A DNA stretch of 32,781 nucleotides from Fragilaria crotonensis. Lineage: Eukaryota > Bacillariophyta > Fragilariophyceae > Fragilariales > Fragilariaceae. This document shows, piece by piece, positions 1 to 9,548 of this stretch. The notes beneath the pieces were generated by a model. The model was given only the letters and a program-made list of their open reading frames with translations. It was not told where the DNA came from and did no database searches. The DNA is taken from positions 1 through 32,781 of the forward strand of contig JAKSYS010000692.1 of the NCBI GenBank assembly GCA_022925895.1, in the 5' to 3' direction. The position numbers and the translations under genes were made by a program. Within the stretch, counting starts at the first letter, position 1, and every line of letters begins with the position of its first letter.

Positions 1-814
1 CAGAACCAGGGCTCAACTAGCACTAGCCCCTCAAGGATGCAGGTATCGATGTCGATTCTGCTCGGCCAGTCAACGAACTCAAGGTATTTGCAGTTCAACA
101 CGGTATCGCTCTCCAACAACGGAAGGTTCATACCATCGAAGGATGGCAAGGAAAATCAAAGGGGCTTCTCCAAATTCTATGGGAACGAGGATGGATCGAC
201 CCTAGCAAGTGCTCAAAATTGGACAAGTCGGGCAAGTCATTCAACACTTCATTCTATTCGCTTAAAGGCAAAACAGACCATACCGGCAGGATGGACGAAC
301 CTTCATCCCTTCGATACTTAATGGGCAGTTGCACAGACTTTCAAGAAGAGGAGACTGCTTTGCAGCATTTAGGAAGCCAACTTGGATCGAAGGTGATCTT
401 TACTCCGAAGTTCCACTGCGAGTTCGCCGGAGAGGGAATCAAATACAAATGGGCCCATGCCAAGGCAAAAATGCGAGCTACACCACTTCGTGAAAAGAAA
501 GGACGAGCCAATTTCATTAAGCTTGTCAAGAAATGTATTTGTCCTGAAACGGTCTTGACAAAAGAAAGAGTTAGTAAGTTTGCAGCAAGGGCGCGAGCTT
601 ACATATGTACTTACTACCACCTTCGCACCGAGAGGAGGATCCGAATGCTGCTGATGAAGGACATGTTCCTTCCATTCACATATCCCACAAACAGCAGCTC
701 TTATACAAAGAGATTGAGAGGCTGATGAAGCAATTCAAGACACACCGGTGTGCACTTGACTTCGACCAAGGATTTGTGAAGGCCGAATTGAGAGAGGAAA
801 GGATGGCATCATGA
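1..814 (+). pseudogene. DDE-superfamily transposase, C-terminal part
   Basis: The window opens inside a cut-and-paste transposase gene. Reading frame 3 is open from about 27 to 725 and carries family-like blocks: LLQILWERGWID (about 163-200), SLRYLMGSCTDFQEEE (about 306-352), then FHCEFAGEGIKYKWAHAKAK, where the E of the EFAGEGI block is the likely third acidic catalytic residue. ARARAYICTYYHL follows near 585-620. The C-terminal block KEIERLMKQFKTHRCALDFD lies in frame 2 and ends at a TGA at 812-814, so there is a one-base loss near 622-640. A second shift lies near 27-36: frame 3 has stops at 18-26, while frame 1 is open there. The N-terminal part lies outside the window. I recognise the family by its HCE...WAHAK and RRFARRA-like blocks, which are shared with eukaryotic DDE endonucleases, but cannot place it in a named superfamily. 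The shifts could be decay or assembly error. Confidence 0.7.
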
Positions 815-1558
815 GCAGCGGATTGTAACAGCACTTTTAGTATGCTCCTACTCAGATTTTGTGATATGTGCTTAGAAAGATCTGCGAAGCACAAAATGCG
901 GATGATGTCAACGAAAAATTTAATATAGATTTTATTGGATTGCTGTACAAAAAGTACCATGATCTACCTCGCGAGGGTCGAGGGTGAAACCAGCCATATG
1001 TCTGCGGCCGTTAAACGAGTATTACTAATTACTAAGTACTAATCCGGTACTAGTAGCCGGTAGTACTAGACTACCTTCGTACTTGTACCTGGTACAAGTA
1101 GTAGTATTTTTTAGTACCAGCACTCCAGAAATCCAGACATTGTACTCTGATACTGTACAGTACAAGAACAAGCAACTGGTACTCGAGTACTGTACTCCTA
1201 CCTGTGGTACGCATTACGCATCAACCTCTTCTCTCTGACTATGAAGTACTGTAATGTACTACCGATAATTCAGTACTGGAGTATGAATTTTGTGAATACT
1301 TGAATACTGTACTGTACTCCTATGTAGTACTCAGTACTCGAGTACACACGTACACACGTACACACTACACACACCTTCTGCCCCCTCTCCATTCTCCACC
1401 ATCGGCCATCGGAAGACAAGAAAATCGAGATGTGCTGAAGAATCTGCAGCTATACAACAATTTGTACTTCAGTGTAGTTGGTCTACAGTTATTTCGTTCT
1501 TGCACTGAGTACTCTTGATCTCTCCAATCTATCAGGCATCGAGTATCTAGACTTGACA
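815..1558. other. Intergenic, GTAC-saturated tract upstream of RRP4
   Basis: No gene is seen. From about 1020 to 1360 the sequence is packed with the self-complementary tetramer GTAC, roughly 30 occurrences in 340 bases where about one would be expected by chance. It often appears as AGTACTGTACTCC-like strings and in larger palindromes such as GTACTCGAGTAC. A short CA/TACACACG run closes the tract at 1340-1375. The tract lies directly 5' of RRP4, so it probably includes its promoter, but no TATA box or other element can be assigned. Confidence 0.6.
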
Positions 1559-2391
1559 ATGACAACTCATTTGGTAGTTCCCGGCCAAGTAATAGCTGAA
1601 GGCGATGACTTCCTTCGCGGTCATGGAACTTACGTTGAAAAGCTCAACGACACGGAACGCCTTGTTGCAAGCGTGTGTGGACACGTGGAGCGAGTCAATA
1701 AGCTTGTGAGCGTTATTCCTGTGGCCTCAAATCTTTACCAAGGTCAAGTAGGAGATTTGGTCGTGGGACGAGTTGTAGGGATCCAAGCAACGAGGTGGAA
1801 GGTAGAGATTGGACTCTTGTCGAGACGCTGTCTTGCCCTTGAGTGGTGTGCACCTGCCGGGTGGAGTGCAGAGAGTACGGACACAGGAGGATTCGAGGAA
1901 ATGCGGCTATTGTTTCAAGAAGGCGATCTGGTCACTGCTGAGGTGCACAACATGCATCAAGACGAACGTTGATGTTACACACTAGGTCGTTGAAATACGG
2001 AAAGGTTGAGAACGGATGCTTAGTTGTCGTTCCACCGTCGTTAATTGCGCGACGCAAGAACCATTTTTGCGATTTTGATGGCATTACATTACTACTGGGG
2101 ATGAATGGCTACATTTGGATTCAACGGTCATTTCCAAAGTCAGAGGATGCTCAATTGGCGGAGCACCAAGAGAAAATGAAACTCCAACACGCAAAAACCT
2201 CGGTATTGTTGGATGAGCGCCAGAAGATTGCAAGGATTCGGAACTCCATTCAATGTTTGGGGATGGTGCATCTTATGGCTACACCGGAAAACATTGAGCT
2301 GGTGTACAGGGCATCGCAAGCTATTCCTATTGCGGACATGCTACACCCTGACAATGTACTATTATTGACGATAGCATTGCTAAAGAAATAA
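1559..2391 (+). CDS. RRP4: Exosome complex component RRP4 (EXOSC2-like), frameshifted
   Basis: RRP4 is one of the three S1/KH cap subunits of the RNA exosome, which threads RNA into the 3'-5' exonuclease core in nucleus and cytoplasm. The ATG at 1559 is followed by family landmarks: VPGQVI near residue 7, RGHGTY near 20 and RVNKL near 45. Next come an S1 part (GDLVVGRV, RWKVE, EGDLVTAEV) and, after 1972, LHTRSLKYGK and a KH-like part ending in GMNGYIWI. The total of about 277 codons is close to the usual 290. The frame breaks three times: near 1803-1810, where RLDS...LPLSGVHLPGG continues in another frame; at 1892, where restoring one T gives EDFEEMRLLFQEGD; and near 1969, where one missing base joins DER to LMLHTRS. 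Strong conservation on both sides suggests a functional gene with sequence errors. It converges with the next gene. Confidence 0.9.
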
Positions 2392-2588
2392 GGGTTCAGA
2401 CTGCAAACAATAGTTTATCTACATGTCACATGTGGCATAGTGCATAGATGATCTGCTACGACGGACGAATATCATAATTCAGGTGAGCGTCACGTCAAAC
2501 TACGCTAGCTTTGTAAACGGTATTAAGTGTGAAGTACTAGATTATACTCCAGTACTACAAATGTGCTTCCAACTTCCATTAAATATGT

Positions 2589-2845
2589 TTAGTTGACTTC
2601 CACTATCGCAGTCCTGAATCCGTCTATAAACCCATTCACAAAGACGCCAACGTAAAGAAAGAGCGATGTCAGGAAAAGCCAACCGAAGATATGAAAGAAA
2701 ATACGCTCATGCTGCTCCAGCATGTAAAGTCCAGTCCATAAATTGTATCGATACAATGCCCGGTTGAAGAAACCGTTTCGCAGCAAAGCATCCGTGTTGG
2801 TGTTGGAAGCTTCTTCATTTCCGGAGGTGTTGCTTGTTCTGACAT
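2589..2845 (-). CDS. Serine palmitoyltransferase small subunit-like protein (ssSPT)
   Basis: This very short gene would encode about 84 residues. The segment YNLWTGLYMLEQHERIFFHI followed by a single hydrophobic helix (FGWLFLTSLFLYVGVFV) matches the layout of eukaryotic small SPT subunits: an aromatic-rich amphipathic stretch, a YMLE-x-x-ER signature and one membrane segment. In other eukaryotes these subunits bind the LCB1/LCB2 dimer in the ER and stimulate the first step of sphingolipid synthesis (serine plus acyl-CoA). The best start is the ATG at 2845, giving MSEQATPPEMKKLPTPTRML. A one-base loss near 2785-2795 then puts NGFFNRALYRYN in frame. The frame can be extended upstream only to a TTG at 2939, which I reject. 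The gene ends convergently with RRP4, 197 bases apart. Identification rests on a short motif. Confidence 0.7.
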
Positions 2846-3416
2846 GGCGATATCTGAAGGAAGATGGAAGTATGAAACAGCTCACAAAAGTGTGGTGACG
2901 ACAGTCTCTCTTGTTGATGGAAAACGATGGGTGGCACAAGTGGAAGCACAGGTATGTCTGGTTGTGAGTAAACAGGCCTCACGTTCAATGCTGCAACACG
3001 GCCTTGATCAGGCTGCTTGGATTGTGGCGGTGGGCGCTGAGGCCGCGATTTTTAACGTCATGTCATTTCTTGGAGTACGCCCGACCGGTAGCGTTTAAGT
3101 ACTACAGTACCTGGTACCGGTAGATGAAAAACTACTGGTATTTTCGGTATTTCAAATTTGCACCGAATTGATGTTCGTGCGACAATCATAAAAATCATGA
3201 GCTTAAGACAAAGATCCTACTATACAATAAACAATAACGAGGCAAGAACAATCACATCCCTTGATCCGCAATCCTGAATGCGTTGGGTTCGCGTGACTAT
3301 GACCGCTCCTTCTCTTTCTACCTGCACTGTTGCTAGCTTTATCGGTTCATAATCTTCTAGTCTATTTTGTTCGATAGGCAATCATAGTCGCCTGATACCG
3401 AGTGCGCTCTTCAGCA
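2846..3416. other. Intergenic between ssSPT and MscS genes
   Basis: No gene supported. It holds the 5' flank of the ssSPT gene and the 3' flank of the MscS gene, both on the minus strand. A short GTAC cluster (AGTACTACAGTACCTGGTAC) lies at about 3097-3116. An open frame at 2844-3098 on the plus strand shows no recognisable feature. Confidence 0.5.
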
Positions 3417-4700
3417 TCAGTCCGTCGTGACGAACGTCACATCATTCTTTTCTACTGCTCGATTGATTGCTTCTAGTACCTTTTGTCGATTGTCCCAATA
3501 ACCATCGCCAAGTGGACGAATGGCAAAGTGTGCCTCCACGACCACATTGAGAGACAAATCTTCGTATCCAACCCAATGAGCTCGGAAAGGCCGAGATCCA
3601 TCAGCAATGAGGGCGGGGCAGCTTGCTCTGATTTCAGATTTGATATCATCGCATAGCTTCGGAAGCTTTTTCACGTCCTTGTAGTCGATCCTCAGAACTT
3701 GCCGTACTTGGCATTTGGTCAAGCGACTTAGGTTGCTCAATCGTTCAGAAGCAAGATCTGAGTTGGGGACGGTAAGCATGATTTCGTCGTTTTGTCTAAC
3801 ATGTGTTTCAAGCCACCCCAAGTCCACGACAACCCCTTCGATTCCGTTTCCAAAGAGGACAGAATCACCTTCGTAAACTCGATCACTCGCAGCCAGCAAA
3901 AGTCCATTCATGAGATTTGCCACGATACCCTGTGACGCCAGGGAGAAGACCAATGTACCAACTGAACCGAGAGCAAAAAGGGACTTTAATGCGAAACCAA
4001 ACTCATTTTTGAATTGGTCGGCAAGTGAAAGTCCGACGAGCAAAACAATGACGGCGTCCGCAAGGTGATCAATGAGCTCCATTCTTCCCAATTGATCCGG
4101 TCGCTTCTTCCACGCATTGCAGAGAAACCACTTCTTCAACACTCCAAGTCGTCGGGCGAACCAGATGGTGTACACAAACTTTGCAAAGAGATTCGGAATA
4201 TGAGGTAACATCTCCCAGCCAAATCCCATTTCAATAACAACAACCTTGAGAAGATCCACCAGATAACATACGAGCGCAATTCTTGATACTTGCTGCAAGT
4301 TGTCTGCTACAACATGATATAGTGAATCCTCAAACTTTTTCATCCCCTTGACGATCGAATTGTAGGGTAGGCGTACGAGTGGCACGACCCCGAACGCTAG
4401 CGTGAGGAGGAAGAAAACATCTTGCCAATCTGACACTTCTCCCACCGTAGTGATGATCCGTTGGAACTTTTCAGGGGTGATGAACAGTTTGTTGAGTGTT
4501 GGGAGTATGTTGCCAGCAAGGAATGTGCGATGGACTTCTTCTCGCAGAAACGATCCAACCTGCTGGACTCCTTCAAGTATGTCATCGACCGCATCATCTA
4601 CAACATCACGCAATCCCCCGCCGACCTGGGCGTCTGGCGTCGCTGCCAATACAGAACAGAGCGGGAGCAGTAAACTCGGAAGCCAATGAATGAATCGCAT
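3417..4700 (-). CDS. MscS-family mechanosensitive ion channel
   Basis: This 427-residue protein is the only gene here that reads through without a break. Residues 1-20 form a signal peptide (basic MR, hydrophobic LPSLLLPLCSVLAA) that could direct it to the ER, plasma membrane or, in a diatom, a plastid-related membrane. Hydrophobic segments lie at about 94-110, 138-156, 168-182, 212-229 and 237-270. The last is the MscS pore helix (GSVGTLVFSLASQGIVANLM), with the small-residue packing and SQGIVANL block typical of the family. The following beta domain has the canonical layout: DRVYEGDSV, IEGVVVDLGWLETHVR, LTVPNSDLASERLSN. A C-terminal alpha/beta domain runs to residue 427. MscS channels open on membrane tension and relieve osmotic shock; organelle versions control plastid or mitochondrial volume. 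The retrotransposon lies about 120 bp 5' of the start codon. Confidence 0.92.
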   Translation of the reverse strand: MRFIHWLPSLLLPLCSVLAATPDAQVGGGLRDVVDDAVDDILEGVQQVGSFLREEVHRTFLAGNILPTLNKLFITPEKFQRIITTVGEVSDWQDVFFLLTLAFGVVPLVRLPYNSIVKGMKKFEDSLYHVVADNLQQVSRIALVCYLVDLLKVVVIEMGFGWEMLPHIPNLFAKFVYTIWFARRLGVLKKWFLCNAWKKRPDQLGRMELIDHLADAVIVLLVGLSLADQFKNEFGFALKSLFALGSVGTLVFSLASQGIVANLMNGLLLAASDRVYEGDSVLFGNGIEGVVVDLGWLETHVRQNDEIMLTVPNSDLASERLSNLSRLTKCQVRQVLRIDYKDVKKLPKLCDDIKSEIRASCPALIADGSRPFRAHWVGYEDLSLNVVVEAHFAIRPLGDGYWDNRQKVLEAINRAVEKNDVTFVTTD

Positions 4701-4818
4701 CTAGTAGAGTAATAGTGTATGTGAATTTCTCCATAGTGGTACATTTGAAGTCCGTGATGCAAGTGAAGTCCCGATCCAACAAGGTTTGACGATGATTTCT
4801 ATGTATGCATATGACATG

Positions 4819-4824
4819 CATATG
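4819..4824. other. Left copy of the retrotransposon target-site duplication
   Basis: CATATG lies immediately before the 5' LTR and recurs immediately after the 3' LTR at 10909-10914. Copia elements usually make 5-bp duplications, so one of the six bases may match by chance. Confidence 0.85.
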
Positions 4825-5291
4825 TGTCGAGGATAAGCGTTTACTGACAAGCGACAGTAGCAGTGGAAACGGGACTGCTATGACAGTGCAGTACGCACGA
4901 CCGACAGTCGTGCGAAATCTGGAAGATTCGTTCAAGAATATTTATTCGGGATTCGTAAATGGAATACGAATTCCTACGGATGAGGTCCAACATGCAAGAT
5001 TAACTGGTACGATCGAAACGAAAGGAATCAACGGTGCGAGAAAATAATTAATGAAAATGCATGGATTGAAGTGAAGAACAAGGCTAAGAAGGTTACTTCA
5101 AGAAGCAAGATCAATTTGGTAAGACCAAGAGGTCTGGGAGGATTGATAGGAGTAATCTAAAGTAGTCACAACATTGCAGAAGGAAAACAAACAAGGGTTT
5201 ATAGTGTTGTCAAACTACTAGCTGGTAGATTTACCGTGGTACTGCGCACCGAAGTGTAAGTACTGTTGCAGAGATCTGGAACATCTCAACA
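4825..5291 (+). repeat. 5' long terminal repeat
   Basis: This 467-bp LTR begins TGTCGAGG and ends CTCAACA, giving the imperfect terminal inverted pair TGTCGAG/CTCAACA. It differs from the 3' copy by three adjacent substitutions near 5229-5231 and four missing bases: an A from an A run near 5041, a C near 5100, a G near 5182 and an A near 5250. It contains an 8-bp stem (CGCACGAC at 4894-4901 and GTCGTGCG at 4907-4914, loop of five). Promoter elements are not identifiable by eye. Confidence 0.95.
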
Positions 5292-5305
5292 CGTTTTTAA
5301 AAACG
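5292..5305. other. Perfect 14-nt palindrome at the primer-binding position
   Basis: CGTTTTTAAAAACG follows the 5' LTR with no spacer, exactly where a tRNA primer-binding site would be expected. No TGG-starting tRNA 3'-end complement is visible in the next 40 bases, so the priming site of this element is unresolved. Confidence 0.6.
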
Positions 5306-5351
5306 ATTGTTTGTGGGAAGTTAAGGTCGAACGAGAGACGACTACGCAAGG

Positions 5352-6318
5352 ATGAGCGAAGCGAAGAAGGCTGGAGCAACCCTGGAGTCGATCAAAGTGA
5401 TTCCCTTCAGTGGGACGGACACTACGAAAGGGGAATGGAACCCCGCGAATTTTTCATGAAAGCCGAGGTCTTCGCCGCCACGAAAGGTTTCAAGCGACTC
5501 CTGGAGGACCGCGTGTCGCCGAGCCTGGCGATAAAGGCCGAGCGAACTGACGAAGAGGAAGAGCTGATTCGCCAAGACGACGAGGCGAAACATTTCCTGA
5601 TTATGTCCTGTCGAGGGGACGCGTTCGCTATCATCGAATCTCACGAAACTGCGTTCGCGATGTATCAAGCGTTGAAGGACCGCTACGATTCGAAGAAGAC
5701 AAGGGACTTGGTGAAGGCAACGACCATGTTGGAGAAGTGTTACATGAAGTCAGATTTGGACGATCCGCACCTCTGGATCATGGAGATGGAGCGATTGAAT
5801 CGGGAGGTCGAAAAATGCGAAAATGGAACGAGGCGCAGCGACGAGCAGATGGAAGCGACTATTTTGGCGCGATTGCCCAAACGAAGGTACGAGTCGGTTA
5901 TTGCGTCGCTCAATGGCAAGATTGGGTCGAAAGATTTCACCCACAAGGACTTTGTTTCGGAGATCCTGGTCCATTATCAGATGTTTGTTGAGCCGTTCAA
6001 AAATCGGCAAACTCGCGAAAATCAAGAAGGACGAGAGAAAGAGAAAGGCAAGCACCTGGCGCTCAACACATCAAGCGGAAAAGGAGGCTGGCGTGCGTTC
6101 AAGGCAAGTGCAACAAGTGTGGAAAGCAAGGCCATCGTGCAAGAGAATGCCGAACGAACAGCAACAACAACAACAACGGAGAACGAGAAAACGCAAAATT
6201 GAAGGTCAAGTGTTACAACTGTGGAGCTTTCGGGCACATTGCGAAGGAATGTCCAAAGAAGGAAGAGTCCGGTATGTTTGTTGGTATGACAATCCGAGGA
6301 GCTGAGCCGGGAGGATGA
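5352..6318 (+). CDS. gag: Retrotransposon Gag polyprotein (frameshifted)
   Basis: Gag forms the cytoplasmic particle that packages element RNA. The ATG at 5352 opens the frame (SIKVIPFSGTDTTKGEW). After a one-base loss near 5430 the capsid part continues (REFFMKAEVFAATKGFKRLL, about 5441-6090) with the helical layout of the copia UBN2-type Gag domain. Another one-base loss near 6095-6105 leads to two CCHC zinc knuckles: CNKCGKQGHRAREC at 6109-6150 and CYNCGAFGHIAKEC at 6211-6252, separated by an Asn-rich linker. The frame stops at TGA 6316-6318. An acidic coding stretch continues in a frame overlapping it, so Gag and Pol were probably one reading frame, as in other copia elements. Confidence 0.88.
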
Positions 6319-7125
6319 CGTCAAGAGGAACGTAGAGTCTACGAAGGACTACTACTTTGACACGGACAAGTTTGCAATGGAGTTATTGCAGGAGATTGCT
6401 GAGTACAACAATACAAAGAGAGCAGTGTTGAAGGACATTCGAGAGTTTAAGTGGAAACCGAGAGGCGACGAGCAAGCCAAGGTGAAAGTTCAAAGGGAAG
6501 AAGAAGCCAAGTACTATGAGTTGGGCTGATATGTGCGAAACGAGTGACGACGAAGATGACGAAGACAAAGTTGAAGAGAAAATCGAAGATGTCGCAGAAG
6601 ACAATCTGGAGTATGAAGAAAGCAAGGCGCAGGAGCCCGAAGCTGGAGAGGAAGTCATCGATCACAAGGAAGACAAAATCATTATGAGGAAAGCAAGACA
6701 GGAGAGTCTGAAGCTGAGAGAAAGGTCGAGAACACTGAGTTTATTAACGAGGCGCAAGAGGAATCAGTACCGGATGGATAAATCGAGTCAAGGCGCAGAG
6801 TGGATGTGGGACGAGCAAGTTTTGCTACTAATTCAAGAAATTCATGTCTCCTGTCACTGAGAGTGGGCATGAAAGTTGGCTTGTTGACTCTGGAGCAACA
6901 ACTCATGTCTCCATTAACACCAAGATGATGACTAACTTGAAGACAGCAACTGAAGGTGAGCATGTCAGAGTTGGAAACAATGAAACCATGAAAGCAATTG
7001 CAATTGGAGATTTGACCCTGGAACAGAAAAGCTCAGGAAAGAAGCTGAAGTTGGAAGATGTGATGGTTGTCGGGTTTTGCGAAGAATTTGATCAGTGTTG
7101 GCCGACTTACAGAGAAAGGAAATGA
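6302..7125 (+). CDS. Retrotransposon acidic linker and aspartic protease
   Basis: This part of Pol reads through three frames. From 6302 to 6533 it encodes a charged stretch (DVKRNVESTKDYYFDTD). From 6516 to about 6710 it encodes a strongly acidic run (ETSDDEDDEDKVEEK). From 6844 it encodes the retropepsin-like protease with the active-site block WLVDSGATTHV, where the catalytic Asp codon is at 6886-6888. VRVGNNETMKAIAIGDL and KLKLEDVMVV follow, as in copia proteases. The protease would cleave Gag-Pol during particle maturation. The frame then breaks near 7070, where two missing bases separate VMVV from the GFAKNLISVGRL block. Confidence 0.85.
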
Positions 7126-8234
7126 GTTTGTGGCTGGAAAAGAAGGATCAAAGATTTTTAATGAGTCGCGGGAGATGCTGGAATTCGAAACGGGCTCAGA
7201 TGGAATGGCGTATCTGATTGCATCTCGTATCAAAGGAGAACGAGAGGCGTTTAACGTCGAAGGAATTGTCGAAAAAGACGAAGAAATGGAGAAGAAAGAG
7301 CGAAAACAGTACATGGACATCAATGAAGCTCATCAAAAATTCGGTCACGCAACGGAGAGTGGTGCGGGAAACGCTGAAGGCGCTCGAAATTATTGCGACA
7401 GGAAAAATGTCCGTTTGCGACGGATGTGCACGAGCGAAGGCGACCCAAAGAGAACAAACAAAACTACTAAGGTGACAGCGGACAAACCAGGAGAACGACT
7501 TTACATGGACACAAGTGGCCCTTATTCGAAACAGTCATGGGGTCACGCTACTGGTTCAAGTTTGTGGATGACAAAACGAGAAAGTCCTGGGATTTCTACG
7601 GTGCCAGGAAAACGTCATAACAAAATTCCTGAAGGACTTATTGGACAAGTTGAAGGCGTCTGGAAAGCCTGTGAAGTACCTTCGGTGCGACAATGCTGGT
7701 GAACATATGTCCGAGCTACGTAAGATCTGCGAAGGAGAGTACGGTATACAGTTGGAGTACACTGCCCATACACCACAGCATAACGGTGTCGTGGAACGGA
7801 TGTTTTCGAGAGACGCGAAGCGTGCGTTGGCTATGATGATCCGCAGCATGGACAAAGAGATGCAAGCGAAGTTGTGGGCGGAAGCGACAAAGACCGCTGC
7901 ACTACTGGGTAATGTGCTACCAAATACACGCAGTACAGTACCTCCGGATGAGCTCTTCTATGGTGAAAAGAGCAACATTTACCCTCATTTGATCCAGTTT
8001 GGGAGGGTTGGCTATGTAACAAACAGGGCCACCATGAAGGGGAAGTTCAAGGAGAAGAGTTCCCCCATGGTGATGATTGGCTATGGTGAAAACCACGCCA
8101 GGGATGTGTACCGTATGTACAATCCAGTAACAAGCAAGGTCGTGGAAACACGAGATGTGCATGTTTGGGCAGACGTGACGAACGCTGCCAACGATATCAG
8201 ACTGACCCTGACTCAGGTCTTCGACCTGAGTTGA
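7067..8234 (+). CDS. Retrotransposon integrase
   Basis: Integrase inserts the cDNA into the host genome. The segment starts with GFAKNLISVGRL, then a zinc-binding region split between frames: HQKFGH near 7332-7350 and CDGC near 7411-7422. The catalytic core follows with LYMDTSGPY (first Asp at 7508-7510), the RCDNAGEH block (second Asp at 7689-7691) and PQHNGVVERMF (Glu at 7794-7796). The second Asp and the Glu are 35 codons apart, a perfect DD35E arrangement. The C-terminal part (LFYGEKSNIYPHLIQFGRVG, then FKEKSSPMVMIGY) is the copia-type GKGY-like module. The frame breaks near 7355 and again between 7560 and 7640. Confidence 0.92.
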
Positions 8235-8734
8235 TTTTGGAGGAGGAGGCCCCAATTGAGCAAGAAGAGAGGTCGCAAGCGAGGAAATTCATTTGATCCC
8301 CGAATATGAAGAGGAACTTGCCGTCGTTCAACGTCCTCTGAGTCCACCATTGTCTGAAGCAGGGAGGATATCGAGGATAAGCGGAGGATACACGCGGATA
8401 CGCGACTTTCAACGACGACGAACGACCGAGAATCGATGGAGAAATCGACGAACGAAGCGATGACGACCGCGACGACCAAGTTCGAAAAACCGACGATGCT
8501 GCCGCTATTGAAGACGAAAGCGACAGCGACGACTCGCGTTCGGTCCAGACTGATGACAGCGACGAGCGTGTGGAAGAGGAGGACTTACCTGAGCTTCCTC
8601 AGAGAGAAAATGCTCCAGAAATGGCGGAGAACGAAACGAACGACAAAGTTGACGAAATTGATCAAACCGAGAGGCCGCAACGAAGCGTAACGAGACTGGA
8701 GAACGAAATGAAGAGACTTGGAATTGATGAACCA
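8235..8734 (+). other. Integrase-RT connecting region of Pol
   Basis: This 500-bp stretch lies between the integrase and RT domains. In frame 2 it encodes an acidic, low-complexity linker (DLPELPQRENAPEMAEN near 8580-8640) and a RPQRSVTRLENEMKRLG block, typical of the variable linker of copia polyproteins. No catalytic domain is seen. Confidence 0.7.
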
Positions 8735-9548
8735 ATCAGAATCGAGGACGACGAAGTTGGAGTACGAACAAAGAACGGACCAAGTTGCATTTAATGCGAC
8801 TTTATCATCGGATCCTGGAGAGCCGAAAACGTTTCGTAAGGCGATGGATGGGAAGAACGGGTTAAGTGGAAACCGTCAGCTATTGTGGAAATCAACAATT
8901 TTCTGTCACGTGATGCCTGGAAGAAGTTTCCCAGAGAGATGCTGAAAGGACGCAAGCCTATACCCGTGAAATGGATATTCAAGATCAAGGAGGAGCAAGA
9001 TGGGTCACTGCGATACAAGAGTCGGATCGTACTTAGGGCTACGTCATGATCCCAGGAGTGGATTACACTGAGTTTTCTCGCCGGTTGCAACAGACACAAC
9101 AGTACGAACTACGATTGCAGTTGCAGTGTACCGGCAGGGTGAAGGTTGGATCATGGAAATGATTGACATCGAAGCAGCATTTCTAAATGCGGAACTTGAA
9201 GCTGACAGAGAAGTATTTGCTGAATGGCCAGAAGGAATGGTTGAACTTGGATTTATTACCGAAGACGAACGGAGGAAGTTTTGTATCAAGCTGACAAGAC
9301 CTATGTATGGAGGAGTTGACGTTCCGCGCCTATTCATGAAGACATTGTTCAGATATTTGACGCAAGTCATGAAGATGATACAGAGTCTGGTTGATCCGTG
9401 CCTTTATTACTGGAAGAATACAGCGGGCGAAGTAACTCTGATGGCAGTGGTGCACGTGGATGACGTTTTGCTGGTAAGAAAGAGACGATTGAGAAGTTTA
9501 AGTCGGAACTTAAGAAACGGTTCAATATCTCTGACTTGGGACGTTTGA
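8735..9548 (+). CDS. Retrotransposon reverse transcriptase
   Basis: This is the polymerase domain that copies element RNA into cDNA. Copia-type landmarks follow in order although frames change: TFRKAMDGKN near 8830, then AWKKFPREMLKGRKPIPVKW and KSRIVLRA up to about 9043. After a frame break come DYTESF-like residues near 9064, WIMEMIDIEAAFLNAEL (containing the first catalytic Asp), LTRPMYGG, and the active-site box VVHVDDVLL with its paired Asp codons at 9459-9464. The standard copia box is YVDD, so Tyr is replaced by His here (HVDD). The frame shifts near 9470-9540 and continues into RNase H. Confidence 0.92.

Noticed and set aside
1365-1565. Minus-strand frame over the RRP4 5' region
   Set aside because: Low-complexity composition, no domain, overlaps the putative promoter.
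1959-1975. Programmed ribosomal frameshift in RRP4
   Set aside because: No slippery site or downstream structure is seen, and several other genes show similar breaks, so a common technical cause is simpler.
2844-3098. Plus-strand frame of 84 codons starting with ATG
   Set aside because: It overlaps the ssSPT start region antisense, has no recognisable domain and runs into the GTAC tract.
4397-4693. Several open frames antisense to, or in another frame of, the MscS 5' end
   Set aside because: Shadows of the intact MscS coding sequence.
4805-5047. Short open frame covering the start of the 5' LTR
   Set aside because: It is the LTR copy of the Pol tail, not a separate gene; its first residues come from host DNA.
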